Of a stretch of DNA of 64,000 nt, positions 54,158-62,771 are shown piece by piece; the first letter of the stretch is position 1; each line of letters opens with the position of its first letter. The notes beneath the pieces were generated by a model that saw nothing but the letters and a program-made list of their open reading frames with translations, had not been told where the DNA came from and searched no databases. The stretch is from Nitrospirota bacterium (lineage in GTDB: Bacteria > Nitrospirota > Nitrospiria > SBBL01 > JAADHI01), in assembly GCA_029261215.1 (NCBI GenBank), contig JAJDBT010000016.1, forward strand, positions 23,745-87,744, written 5' to 3'. The position numbers and the translations under genes are program-made.

Positions 54158-54186
54158 TTTATAACATAGTCCATAGGGGAAAGCAA
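54158..54186 (-). promoter_or_regulatory. sigma-70 promoter of the rimP-nusA-infB operon
   Basis: On the minus strand TTGCTT (54186-54181), 17 bases, TATAAA (54163-54158). Transcription start about 54151, 65 bases before rimP. Confidence 0.7.
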
Positions 54187-54250
54187 GGTACGGCTAGAAC
54201 GCCTCATGCACAGAAATCCGGTTTAACACGCTTCGACCGATACACAGGGC

Positions 54251-55093
54251 CTAGGTTCCGATGTATTTATGAAAGGCCTCATAGAGACCGCGAGTCACTT
54301 CTCCCGGCTTTTTCGATGGAGTCCATTTGTCATTCAGACGGACGACAGGCAGCACCTCAACGGTTGTGCCAGTCAAAAAAAGCTCATCCGCAGCATAGAA
54401 ATCATCAAGACTCAGATCTGCTTCGCACATCTTCAGTCCGTTCTCTCTTCCTATTTTTAATACAATTTCCCGAGTAATCCCCGAAAGAATATAAGTACCC
54501 GCAGGCGGAGTCGTGACTTTTTGACCGTGTACCGCAAAAACATTACTGCCAGCGCCCTCCATGACTTTACCGTCACGCACAAAAAGACTTTCAAAAGCCC
54601 CAACCCGTTTAGCCGCCTCTCTGGCCATCACATTTGGAAGCAGGTTGAGGGATTTCACATAACAACGCGCCCACCGGATGTCTTCCGTTGAAATCACACT
54701 CACCCCTTCATTTCGCATAGCGTCAGACAAGGGTTTGTTGGGACGAAAGGTCATCACCAGGGTTGAACGGTTTTTTTTAGGAAAAGCATGTCCTCTCGGG
54801 GCCACCCCGCGAGTGAGCTGAATATAAATCAGGGTATCTTTGTGATGACTCTTTTTGCATCCAAGCAGCACAATCTTTTCTAGCATCTCCATGGGATACG
54901 GCATTTCAATTTCAAGCGCCTTTGCGCTCACCTGAAGACGCGCCAGATGCTCATTTAAACTAAACAGGTTTTTGCCATAAGTTCGAATAACTTCATAGAC
55001 CCCGTCCCCAAATTGAAACCCACGGTCTTCTATTGAAATTTTTGCAGATGAAACCGGGCTCCACTTTCCATTAATAAACGCAATATTTGGCAT
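54251..55093 (-). CDS. dat: D-amino-acid transaminase (class IV aminotransferase)
   Basis: 280 residues. PLP Lys147 in R-C-Y-V-K-S-L-N-L-L, T-R-G-x-x-x-R-G-H-A-F-P (Arg/His that hold the D-substrate carboxylate), E-G-A-G-S-N-V-F. The Arg/His set points to D-alanine aminotransferase rather than IlvE or PabC. Makes D-Ala or D-Glu for the cell wall. Thirteen bases after the methyltransferase gene. Confidence 0.88.
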   Translation of the reverse strand: MPNIAFINGKWSPVSSAKISIEDRGFQFGDGVYEVIRTYGKNLFSLNEHLARLQVSAKALEIEMPYPMEMLEKIVLLGCKKSHHKDTLIYIQLTRGVAPRGHAFPKKNRSTLVMTFRPNKPLSDAMRNEGVSVISTEDIRWARCYVKSLNLLPNVMAREAAKRVGAFESLFVRDGKVMEGAGSNVFAVHGQKVTTPPAGTYILSGITREIVLKIGRENGLKMCEADLSLDDFYAADELFLTGTTVEVLPVVRLNDKWTPSKKPGEVTRGLYEAFHKYIGT

Positions 55094-55106
55094 ATTCTGA
55101 TCGACC

Positions 55107-55745
55107 TCAATCTTTTTTCTTCATTAAAACATAATAAAAAGCGTACAACGCTTCACGCTCTTCCTTAATTTCCAAGACATCGAAAGACGCTCCAAAAATC
55201 TTAGAAAAATCTCCCTGTCTAAAAAATCGGTCATAATGTCCCTGATGCACCAGCCAATCCCGTGTACGCCGCTCATCGGCATGGTGTTTAAAATGTTCTG
55301 AAAAACAACACAAAAGAAAATACCCGCCCGGACGTAGCAAAGGCACCACACTGTTTAAATATGCTTGCGTGTCCCGCCGCCTCACATGATGCAAACAGCC
55401 ATAATCAATCAGGACATCAAAACGACCGGGCAAAAAGGGAAGATGAAACACATCCCCCTGGACCAATTGAAAAAATGAAGTGTCGCCCTTAAAAACCGAC
55501 GCCGCCCGTGCAAGGGCCTTTTTTTGATAATCCAGCCCCACCGACTGATACCCGGCTTCCGCAAAAAAAGTGGTGTGTCGTCCTTCTCCACAGCCGATGT
55601 CGAGAACACGGCCAGTTTTCTGTTCGGACTGAAACCGCTTTAAAAACCGGACAATAGGCGCGGAGACCCCGGAAACCGGCCAACCATGTTCGCCTTTTTT
55701 ATACGCCGCCTCAAAATACTGCTTTTGAGTTTCATAAAGATTCAT
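55107..55745 (-). CDS. Class I SAM-dependent methyltransferase
   Basis: 212 residues. Motif I V-L-D-I-G-C-G-E-G-R-H (47-57), Y-G-C-L-H-H-V motif IV region. UbiE/Tellurite-resistance-like small-molecule methyltransferase; substrate unknown. Between the FAD oxidoreductase and the transaminase genes, likely in one operon. Confidence 0.88.
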   Translation of the reverse strand: MNLYETQKQYFEAAYKKGEHGWPVSGVSAPIVRFLKRFQSEQKTGRVLDIGCGEGRHTTFFAEAGYQSVGLDYQKKALARAASVFKGDTSFFQLVQGDVFHLPFLPGRFDVLIDYGCLHHVRRRDTQAYLNSVVPLLRPGGYFLLCCFSEHFKHHADERRTRDWLVHQGHYDRFFRQGDFSKIFGASFDVLEIKEEREALYAFYYVLMKKKD

Positions 55746-55776
55746 TTTTACGCTCCCTGCCGTAAATCACCTGACC

Positions 55777-56985
55777 TTAAATATCCGTCTCTTCGCTGAG
55801 CAAAACGCCTTTTTCAAATCGGTCTCCCGACAAAACACTCAGATCCAGCGTTTGATACGCCCCATTTAAAATCAGCTCGGCCAAACCACGGCCTGCCGCG
55901 TAGGATTGCATGACGCCATGCCCGGAAAAAGAATGGGCTTCGTAAATATTTTCAAAACCCGATACTGCGCCTATAATGGCACTTTTATCGGGTGAAACCG
56001 CATAAAGCCCGGCCCATCCACCGACTCGCTTCAGTCGTTCAAAACGGCTGCTGCGCGCCGCCAGTCTCGGCCAGATTTCCGACATAAAGTATGCATCCGC
56101 ATCGTCATCAAAGCGATATCCCGGCGCTTCCGAGAGCACGGCATAGCCCGCCAAAATATTCCCCGCCTCGTGATGAAAATAAAGCCCGCTCGTATCGACC
56201 ACCATGCCGTAAGGAGACAAATCCACCTCTTGCGCATGCATCACAGCCACCTGACGACGCACAGGCCGTGCCGGAGTCGTTTGGCCGTACAAAGCCGAAA
56301 GACGCGGTGCCCAGCATCCGGCCGCATTAATAAAAACTCCGGGTTTGATCGTGATCCGCTCTGCCTCGTCCGGAAGTTTTTCATCCAAAAGATAATGCAC
56401 CACGGCTTCGTCTGTCTCAATCGTTTTCAATTCAACAGACCCCACCTTGCCCGATCTGAGCGAAACCGAAGCCACGACCTGATGATCGATCCATTCTACC
56501 CCCAAACACTCTGCTTCGGAACGGTAATAAGATCGCAAGAGATTCGGATTGATCAAACCGTCTTTCGGGGAAAAAGTCGCATTGTAGACCCCGTGCAAAC
56601 GATCCAGAAAAGGAAAGCGCCGGGCAATTGCATCGGGAGACAAAGTTTCCACCACAACACCAAGACGGGTTTGCAGATCGGTTCGTTCTTTAACCCGTGG
56701 CCAGGCCGCTTCGTTATGCAGCCAGAGGTAGCCTTTTTGCTGAAATCCAAGCGCCTCGGCCACCGATTCATAAAACAGAATTGACGCATTTGAAAGGTCG
56801 ATGTTGACCGCCGCGCCCCAGGCCGCGCGCACCCCGCCGGCATTTCTTTCCGAGGAACCCCATTTCCCGCTCAGATCACAATCGACAACAGTAATCCCTT
56901 TTGCGCCCTGCCTGGCTAAAGACATCGCAATGCTGCTCCCGATAATCCCCCCGCCCACAATCAGGTAATCGACCGACCGCGCCAT
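55777..56985 (-). CDS. FAD-dependent oxidoreductase (DAO/sarcosine oxidase-like)
   Basis: 402 residues. FAD-binding G-G-G-I-I-G-S-S-I-A (10-19), D-A-O family G-G-V-R-A-A-W-G, and the C-terminal F-S-G-H-G-V-M. Oxidises amines of amino acids or N-methylglycine; substrate is not assignable. Just downstream of purU, 20 bases, so a one-carbon link is possible. Confidence 0.88.
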   Translation of the reverse strand: MARSVDYLIVGGGIIGSSIAMSLARQGAKGITVVDCDLSGKWGSSERNAGGVRAAWGAAVNIDLSNASILFYESVAEALGFQQKGYLWLHNEAAWPRVKERTDLQTRLGVVVETLSPDAIARRFPFLDRLHGVYNATFSPKDGLINPNLLRSYYRSEAECLGVEWIDHQVVASVSLRSGKVGSVELKTIETDEAVVHYLLDEKLPDEAERITIKPGVFINAAGCWAPRLSALYGQTTPARPVRRQVAVMHAQEVDLSPYGMVVDTSGLYFHHEAGNILAGYAVLSEAPGYRFDDDADAYFMSEIWPRLAARSSRFERLKRVGGWAGLYAVSPDKSAIIGAVSGFENIYEAHSFSGHGVMQSYAAGRGLAELILNGAYQTLDLSVLSGDRFEKGVLLSEETDI

Positions 56986-57005
56986 GTCTTGTACTCACTG
57001 AATTT

Positions 57006-57881
57006 TTATGAAAAAAGAATCGTCTTGTTTTTAAAGACCGTGATCTTGCGATTCAAATGCCGCCAAATTGCCCGGGAGAGCACCACCTTTTCAAGATCAC
57101 GTCCTTTTCGAATAAAATCCTCAACACGGTCGGTGTGGCTCACCGGCACCACATCCTGCTCAATAATCGGGCCAGCATCCAGTTCTGCGGTCACATAATG
57201 ACTCGTCACGCCAATAATTTTCACCCCCCGCTCATACGCAGAATGATACGGCCTTGCTCCCGGAAAAGCGGGCAAAAAAGAATGGTGAATATTGATGATC
57301 TGAAAGGGATAATGGCGGACAAACTCATCCGATAAAATCTGCATGTAACGGGCCAGCACAATAAACTCGATCTCGTATTCCTTCAACAGGGCCAGCTCTT
57401 TCGCCTCTTGTTCCTTCTTATTGTCTTTTGTGATGGGAATCAGGTGAAAATCGATGCCCAGATTTTTGGCCGCCGGTTCCAGATCCGGGTGATTGCTGAT
57501 AATCAGCGGAATCGCCACCTGCCACTCCCCCGCCTGATACCGCGACAAGAGATCATAAAGACAGTGGGCATGCTGAGAAACAAAAATGGCCATCCTGGGA
57601 CGTGCTTCCGAGGTGTACAGCGACCAGGTCATGTTAAAAGGTCCTGCAATCACCTCCTGAAAACGTTTTTTAAAGAGTTTCACGCCAATTTCAAAATGCG
57701 TCAAAACCCATTCCACGCGCATAAAAAAATGGTTTTCAATCGGGTCCACATACTGCTCTAGATTCACAATGTTCCCGTTTCGCTCCCGGATAAAGGCCGT
57801 GACCGATGCGATTAACCCTTTTTGATCCGGACAAGACACAATCAGGGTCGCCGAAACATGTGCGTTGCTTTCAGAACTCAT
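57006..57881 (-). CDS. purU: Formyltetrahydrofolate deformylase
   Basis: 291 residues: ACT domain (12-80), then the formyltransferase fold with I-I-N-I-H-H-S-F-L-P-A-F-P-G-A-R-P-Y and E-L-D-A-G-P-I-I-E-Q. Releases formate and THF from 10-formyl-THF. First gene of the minus-strand group. Confidence 0.95.
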   Translation of the reverse strand: MSSESNAHVSATLIVSCPDQKGLIASVTAFIRERNGNIVNLEQYVDPIENHFFMRVEWVLTHFEIGVKLFKKRFQEVIAGPFNMTWSLYTSEARPRMAIFVSQHAHCLYDLLSRYQAGEWQVAIPLIISNHPDLEPAAKNLGIDFHLIPITKDNKKEQEAKELALLKEYEIEFIVLARYMQILSDEFVRHYPFQIINIHHSFLPAFPGARPYHSAYERGVKIIGVTSHYVTAELDAGPIIEQDVVPVSHTDRVEDFIRKGRDLEKVVLSRAIWRHLNRKITVFKNKTILFS

Positions 57882-58042
57882 TCTGCCTCCAAGTCACCAA
57901 TCATAGATTCATCCGAAGATAGGGTTTTCTCAAAAAAGATGCAAATACTTTTGTTTTTTTTCTCACCCATACTTACTGTCTGTATTTGCGTTGCCCTCCG
58001 ACAAGACTGAGAGAACCACCGCATTTATGTTAATATGCCGCC

Positions 58043-59416
58043 ATGAAGCAATTTGATGTCATGGTCATTGGCGCGGGCAGCGCAGGGCGTTACGGGGCGC
58101 GGGCCGCTGCGGAGCAAGGGGCCCGGGTCGGCCTCGTTGAAACGGGTCCTTTTGGCGGGCTCTGTATTTTAAAAGGCTGCATGCCAACGAAGGCCTATTT
58201 ACGCTCTGCGGAATTGGTTGGCCTTATCCAACGCGGACCTGAAATGGGCGTTCACGCCGAAGGAAAAATTCGTCTCGACTTCGATCACATCAAAAAAAGA
58301 AAAGACCGATTGATTACCGAAATGGCGGGTTATGCCAAAATGGGCATTGATCGCGAGAAAAACATCACCCTGCTTTCTGGTTCGGCCCGATTTTTGTCTC
58401 CCCATTCAATCCAAGTGGGAGACACGATCTACAACTGTGAAAAATATCTCATCGCCACGGGATCAAAAGAAATTATCCCGCCTTTTCCCGGACTCAAAGA
58501 AAGCGGCTTCATCACCAGCGATGACGCCCTCGAAATGGAGAAATTGCCTGCATCCCTCATCGTCTTGGGCGGCGGGGTGGAGGCGCTGGAGTTTGGGCAA
58601 TTCTTTCACCGCATGGGTGTCCACACAACCATCATTCAACGTAGCGCCCACGTTTTAAGCTGGGAAGATACCGATGTCGGAGTAAGTCTCGGCGACATCT
58701 TTCGTAAAGACGGCATTGACCTCAGAACCGGCACAAAAGTCTCCAAGGTTGAAAAAACAGAATCACTCAAACGGGTGACTTTTGAACATGAAGGCAAAAT
58801 CGTCACCGTCGAAGGCGATGAGATTTTAGTCGTCACAGGACGCGATGGAAATACCGAAGACCTGCACCTTGGTCAAGCCGGCGTCGAGACCTACACATCG
58901 GGCATTCGCGTCAATGAATACCTGCAGACCAGCAATCCACATATTTATGCAGCGGGGGACGTCACCGGGCTGAACCTCGTCGTCAACATCGCCACTTATC
59001 AAGGACTCATCGCTGGAAACAACCTGATGAAAGGGCCGCTTGAAAAGGCGGACTACCGCGTTATTCCCATCGCCGTTTTCACAGACCCTCAATTTGCGAA
59101 AGTCGGGCTTTCCGAAAAAGAGGCCAAAGCACAGGGCATTGAAGTTCAGGTCGGAAAATATCCTTTTGACGATCTGGGCAAGGCCATTGTGACGAACCAA
59201 ACGGAAGGGTTTATGAAAATATTGGCTGATCCGAAAAGCGGTGAAATTCTCGGGGCGCAAATTCTAGGCGCGGAAGCCTCGAACCTCATCCATCAAGCCA
59301 CGATTGCCATGCACTACCGCGCCACCCTGAAAGACTATGCAAGCATCGCCCACATCCATCCCACCCTGGGCGAAATCATGCTCTACGCCGTGGAAGACAT
59401 GCTGGGAAAGGACTAG
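58043..59416 (+). CDS. Dihydrolipoamide-dehydrogenase-like flavin disulfide reductase
   Basis: 457 residues. FAD motif G-A-G-S-A-G-R-Y (10-17), redox C-I-L-K-G-C (41-46), NAD motif V-L-G-G-G-V-E-A-L-E, and a C-terminal H-I-H-P-T-L-G-E base motif. The usual G-G-T-C-x-N-x-G-C is G-G-L-C-I-L-K-G-C, so substrate may differ from lipoamide (mercuric/other disulfide reductase group). Confidence 0.92.
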   Translation: MKQFDVMVIGAGSAGRYGARAAAEQGARVGLVETGPFGGLCILKGCMPTKAYLRSAELVGLIQRGPEMGVHAEGKIRLDFDHIKKRKDRLITEMAGYAKMGIDREKNITLLSGSARFLSPHSIQVGDTIYNCEKYLIATGSKEIIPPFPGLKESGFITSDDALEMEKLPASLIVLGGGVEALEFGQFFHRMGVHTTIIQRSAHVLSWEDTDVGVSLGDIFRKDGIDLRTGTKVSKVEKTESLKRVTFEHEGKIVTVEGDEILVVTGRDGNTEDLHLGQAGVETYTSGIRVNEYLQTSNPHIYAAGDVTGLNLVVNIATYQGLIAGNNLMKGPLEKADYRVIPIAVFTDPQFAKVGLSEKEAKAQGIEVQVGKYPFDDLGKAIVTNQTEGFMKILADPKSGEILGAQILGAEASNLIHQATIAMHYRATLKDYASIAHIHPTLGEIMLYAVEDMLGKD

Positions 59417-59425
59417 AGAAACCCT

Positions 59426-60184
59426 CTAGGGACTGAGTGTTCCTTTTTCTGGCATGGTGCTGAGGACTTCATGAATCACGGTTGCTGTGGCGGGGATGTT
59501 GTCTACTTCAGGGAACTCAATGGTTTCACTGCCTTTGATCATGCCGATATCCAGCGCGAACCAATTAATTGTTTTATCGATCAATTCAAATGCTTCGTTG
59601 TTTTTGGAAAGGGTCAGTTTTATTTTCATGAGCCCACCCAACTTGAGCGCCTTTTCAAAAAGCCCCGCCGGAGTCGAAACCGTTTCAAAACCCTCCACCG
59701 TCACCGTCGCAACAACGTCCGCCAGCTCTTCAATGCCGTCCCCATCCAAGTCCTGACCAAAAGGAATGCCCGCTTTTTGAACCTGGGTAAAGGACTCACC
59801 CACTCGAAGCGGGAACTGCACCACCAGGTAGGGGACGAGTCGACCTTCAAAAGGCGTCGTCGGCTTGCCGCCGTGATACACAATACTGTCCTCATTGCGT
59901 GAAAAATACTGCTCTGCCGGGCCGTCATTCGCCTGATTACTCTGCGTGAATATTTTCACTTCGACCCCGTCTTTTTTCATGACGCCTTTCACGGTCGAAA
60001 TATTCGTGTAGGTGGCGATTTGCTGAATTTTCTCATCAATCGTCCCCTGATACGTCCAGCTCATCCCAATCTCATCGGGAAAGTAGCGCTCAAGATCAAC
60101 AATATGCCCCTCTTCAGCGGAACCTGTCCCCGCAAAAAGAACGATCAAAAAATAAAGACTATATTTCACGGCTTTCAATGCCAT
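59426..60184 (-). CDS. Exported protein of unknown family
   Basis: 252 residues from ATG 60184, fixed by GTGGAGGAG upstream; a longer frame exists without a site. Signal peptide (1-23, ending G-S-A-E-E). Mature part is beta-rich with a D-L-D-G-D-G-I-E-E-L calcium-like loop. Unknown role; convergent with the flavin reductase. Confidence 0.78.
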   Translation of the reverse strand: MALKAVKYSLYFLIVLFAGTGSAEEGHIVDLERYFPDEIGMSWTYQGTIDEKIQQIATYTNISTVKGVMKKDGVEVKIFTQSNQANDGPAEQYFSRNEDSIVYHGGKPTTPFEGRLVPYLVVQFPLRVGESFTQVQKAGIPFGQDLDGDGIEELADVVATVTVEGFETVSTPAGLFEKALKLGGLMKIKLTLSKNNEAFELIDKTINWFALDIGMIKGSETIEFPEVDNIPATATVIHEVLSTMPEKGTLSP

Positions 60185-60372
60185 GTTTTGGCTCCTCCAC
60201 TGATATAAAGACGGCCTTAATTTACGCCAGCGGGAAGATAGAATGCAAATAATGAATCGTCCCGCGTTCAGCTTCAATTCAGTTTCCTTCGATAGAATGT
60301 CATTCGTTACGGCATAAAAACAGGGTACGGACGAGGTTAAAGCAGTTTCATCTTCATGGGAGTACTTAAGAA

Positions 60373-61752
60373 ATGTCTTCACGCGTCTTGATCGTCCTTT
60401 TCCTTTTTATCCTTGAAGGCTGCGCAACATATCAGCCAATGCCCCTCAGCGAGGACGGTGTGAATGCAAGACTCACAGCCCCTAAAATGGAGGAGGTTCG
60501 CATTGAGGCCAGAGAAATCGGGCACCCGCGTCTGAAGCCGATTCCCTTTGACGACCGGGACGGCCTGTCGCCGGACGAAGCGGCGGTTCTGGCCGTCATT
60601 GCCCACCCCGCGCTGCGCGCCCTTCGTGACCAGCGCGGGATTGCTTCGGCCCAGCTAATGCAGGCCGGGATTTTACCCAATCCGCAGCTCAGCTACAGCC
60701 TTGCACTGCCTTCTGGCGGCGCGACCGGCGGAACAAATACCGCCTTTGGACTGGGACTGGGCTGGGAGATCACGTCATTGATCAGCCGTCCCGCCCAAAT
60801 GGACGCTGCGCAAACCCGGATGCAATCCGTGAATCTCGACATCGCCTGGCAGGAATGGCAGATCGCGCAAGCCGCACGGCTTTCCGCATACACCGCCGAA
60901 ACACTCGATCAACAGGCGGCATTGCTTCGCGAGGTCGCACTGAGACTCGACGAAAACCGGCAGCTTATCTCAAAAGCCGTGAAGATGGGGCAGGCCACGG
61001 AGTTACAGTTGTCCGCTGTGGCGTCCACCTATGCGCAAGCCCACCAACGACAGATGGAAGTCGAAGGGCAGGCACGCAAAGCCCACTTGCAGCTTAAGCA
61101 GGCCCTCGGCTTGCCGCCCGAGACTGAGATTCACCTTCAGCCCGTCCCGATGCCGGAATATTTTTCCGTGCGGCCCGCGGTCATCCTCGAAAAAGAACTG
61201 CTCACATGGCGGCTGGACCTGCTCGCGTTGCAACAAGGTTACGCCAGTCAGGAGGCCCAGGTGCGCAGCGCCATTCTGCAACAGTTTCCCAAGATTAGTC
61301 TGGGGCTGGCACAGGCGCGGGACAACAGCAATCTCTACACACTCGGTTTTGGCCTTTCAATTGATCTGCCAATCTTTGACCGAAATCAGGGAATCATCGC
61401 CTTGCAACGTGCCACCCGGCAGCAGCTTTTTGATGAGTACCTCAACCGAATTTTTGAATCGCGGGCCGACGTCGCACGGCTCGTCACAGAAATTCAGACC
61501 ACAAACACATTGATTCAGGCGGCAGCTGAAGCCTTGCCTCCGCTGGAGCATCTGGTCGCGACCTATCGTCGTGCAGTACAGGAAGGGCAGGCCGATGTCC
61601 TGAATTATTATGCGGCCTGGAACAGCTGGACCGATCAGCGCGTGAATATCTTGTCACTCAAACTGCAAGGGATTGAATTGCGAATCGCTCTTGAACTCGC
61701 GAGCGGCCAATACCAGATTGCAGAAAATGAACAGGAGCTTATCAGCCCATGA
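60373..61752 (+). CDS. TolC-family outer-membrane efflux lipoprotein
   Basis: 459 residues. Lipobox L-E-G-C-A, then two OEP repeats (helical, A-L-R-A-L-R-D-Q-R-G-I-A-S-A-Q and a second near 270-440). Forms the outer channel of an RND-type pump. Overlaps the adaptor gene by four bases. Confidence 0.92.
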   Translation: MSSRVLIVLFLFILEGCATYQPMPLSEDGVNARLTAPKMEEVRIEAREIGHPRLKPIPFDDRDGLSPDEAAVLAVIAHPALRALRDQRGIASAQLMQAGILPNPQLSYSLALPSGGATGGTNTAFGLGLGWEITSLISRPAQMDAAQTRMQSVNLDIAWQEWQIAQAARLSAYTAETLDQQAALLREVALRLDENRQLISKAVKMGQATELQLSAVASTYAQAHQRQMEVEGQARKAHLQLKQALGLPPETEIHLQPVPMPEYFSVRPAVILEKELLTWRLDLLALQQGYASQEAQVRSAILQQFPKISLGLAQARDNSNLYTLGFGLSIDLPIFDRNQGIIALQRATRQQLFDEYLNRIFESRADVARLVTEIQTTNTLIQAAAEALPPLEHLVATYRRAVQEGQADVLNYYAAWNSWTDQRVNILSLKLQGIELRIALELASGQYQIAENEQELISP

Positions 61753-62771
61753 AACACACCCGATTTTATTTCGAGCGATCAGACATCGCCCTCGCCATAG
61801 GCGTATTTTCCCTGTTTTTTTTATTCGCCGCTTGCAGCGCTTCGGATTCCAAAACACCGCCACTGGCTGCCGATCCGGCAGGAAAAACAGTGGAGCAAAA
61901 CAAGCCTTCTGTCCAAATAAAAACCGATGTCCTCCAGAAAGGAATGATGGACAAGATCATCACGGCTTATGGACGCGTGGTGCCGCTTTCGGGTCACACG
62001 CGTTCAAGTGCCGTCCCTTATGAATCGCTTGTCCAAACAATCACGGTTACCGAGGGACAGCAGGTCAGCAATCATGAAGCCCTGATCGAAGTCGGACCCA
62101 GCCCGGCCACACAGCTTGAATTTGAACAGGCCCAACTGGAATATGAGACAGCCAAAAAAAATGCGACGCTGGTCACGGAACGCATGGACCTCAAACTCGC
62201 AACCCGGCAGGAAACACTCGACGCCCAGCAACGCTTAATGCTTTCAAAACAACGTGTGGAGAACTGGCGTAAAAAAGGACTCGGCGCCCCCACAGTGCTG
62301 AAGTCCGATTCAGCAGGCGTGGTTTGGAACATTCAGGTCCAGCCGGGAGAGATCGTACCCGCAGGCCAGATGATGCTGGCGATGGTTCCGGAGGGAAAGG
62401 CCGGGGTGATTCTGGGCATTGAACCCGAGAATATCGATCAGTTCGGTCTTGGAACCACCGCGCATATCACACGGGTCAATGGCAGCCCTGAACATTCGCC
62501 GATTGCGGGAAAAGTTTCCTTCATTGCACAACAGCTCAACCCCGATACCCGACTCATAGATGTCCTGGTTCAGCCCGATCAGATTCAAAACGGCCTCTTG
62601 CTCAATGAATATGTCTCCGGGCAGATCGTTATTTCATCGAAAGAAACCCTGATTGCCCCGAAAGCGGCTGTGCTGCCGGACGATCAAGGTTTTCACCTCT
62701 TCACGTTCTCGAATCAGCATGCCGTGCGTCATTCGGTTCAGATCGGCTTAAAAGACAGGCTCTTCCCCTGA
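61749..62771 (+). CDS. RND efflux periplasmic adaptor, 3'-truncated by an IS element
   Basis: 340 residues: lipobox F-A-A-C-S, then biotinyl-lipoyl, hairpin (about 120-165) and beta-barrel domains of CusB/CzcB-type adaptors. The last residues L-F-P and the stop come from the ISL3 end, so the C-terminal membrane-proximal domain is probably lost and the pump gene, expected next, is separated. Confidence 0.88.
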   Translation: MKHTRFYFERSDIALAIGVFSLFFLFAACSASDSKTPPLAADPAGKTVEQNKPSVQIKTDVLQKGMMDKIITAYGRVVPLSGHTRSSAVPYESLVQTITVTEGQQVSNHEALIEVGPSPATQLEFEQAQLEYETAKKNATLVTERMDLKLATRQETLDAQQRLMLSKQRVENWRKKGLGAPTVLKSDSAGVVWNIQVQPGEIVPAGQMMLAMVPEGKAGVILGIEPENIDQFGLGTTAHITRVNGSPEHSPIAGKVSFIAQQLNPDTRLIDVLVQPDQIQNGLLLNEYVSGQIVISSKETLIAPKAAVLPDDQGFHLFTFSNQHAVRHSVQIGLKDRLFP

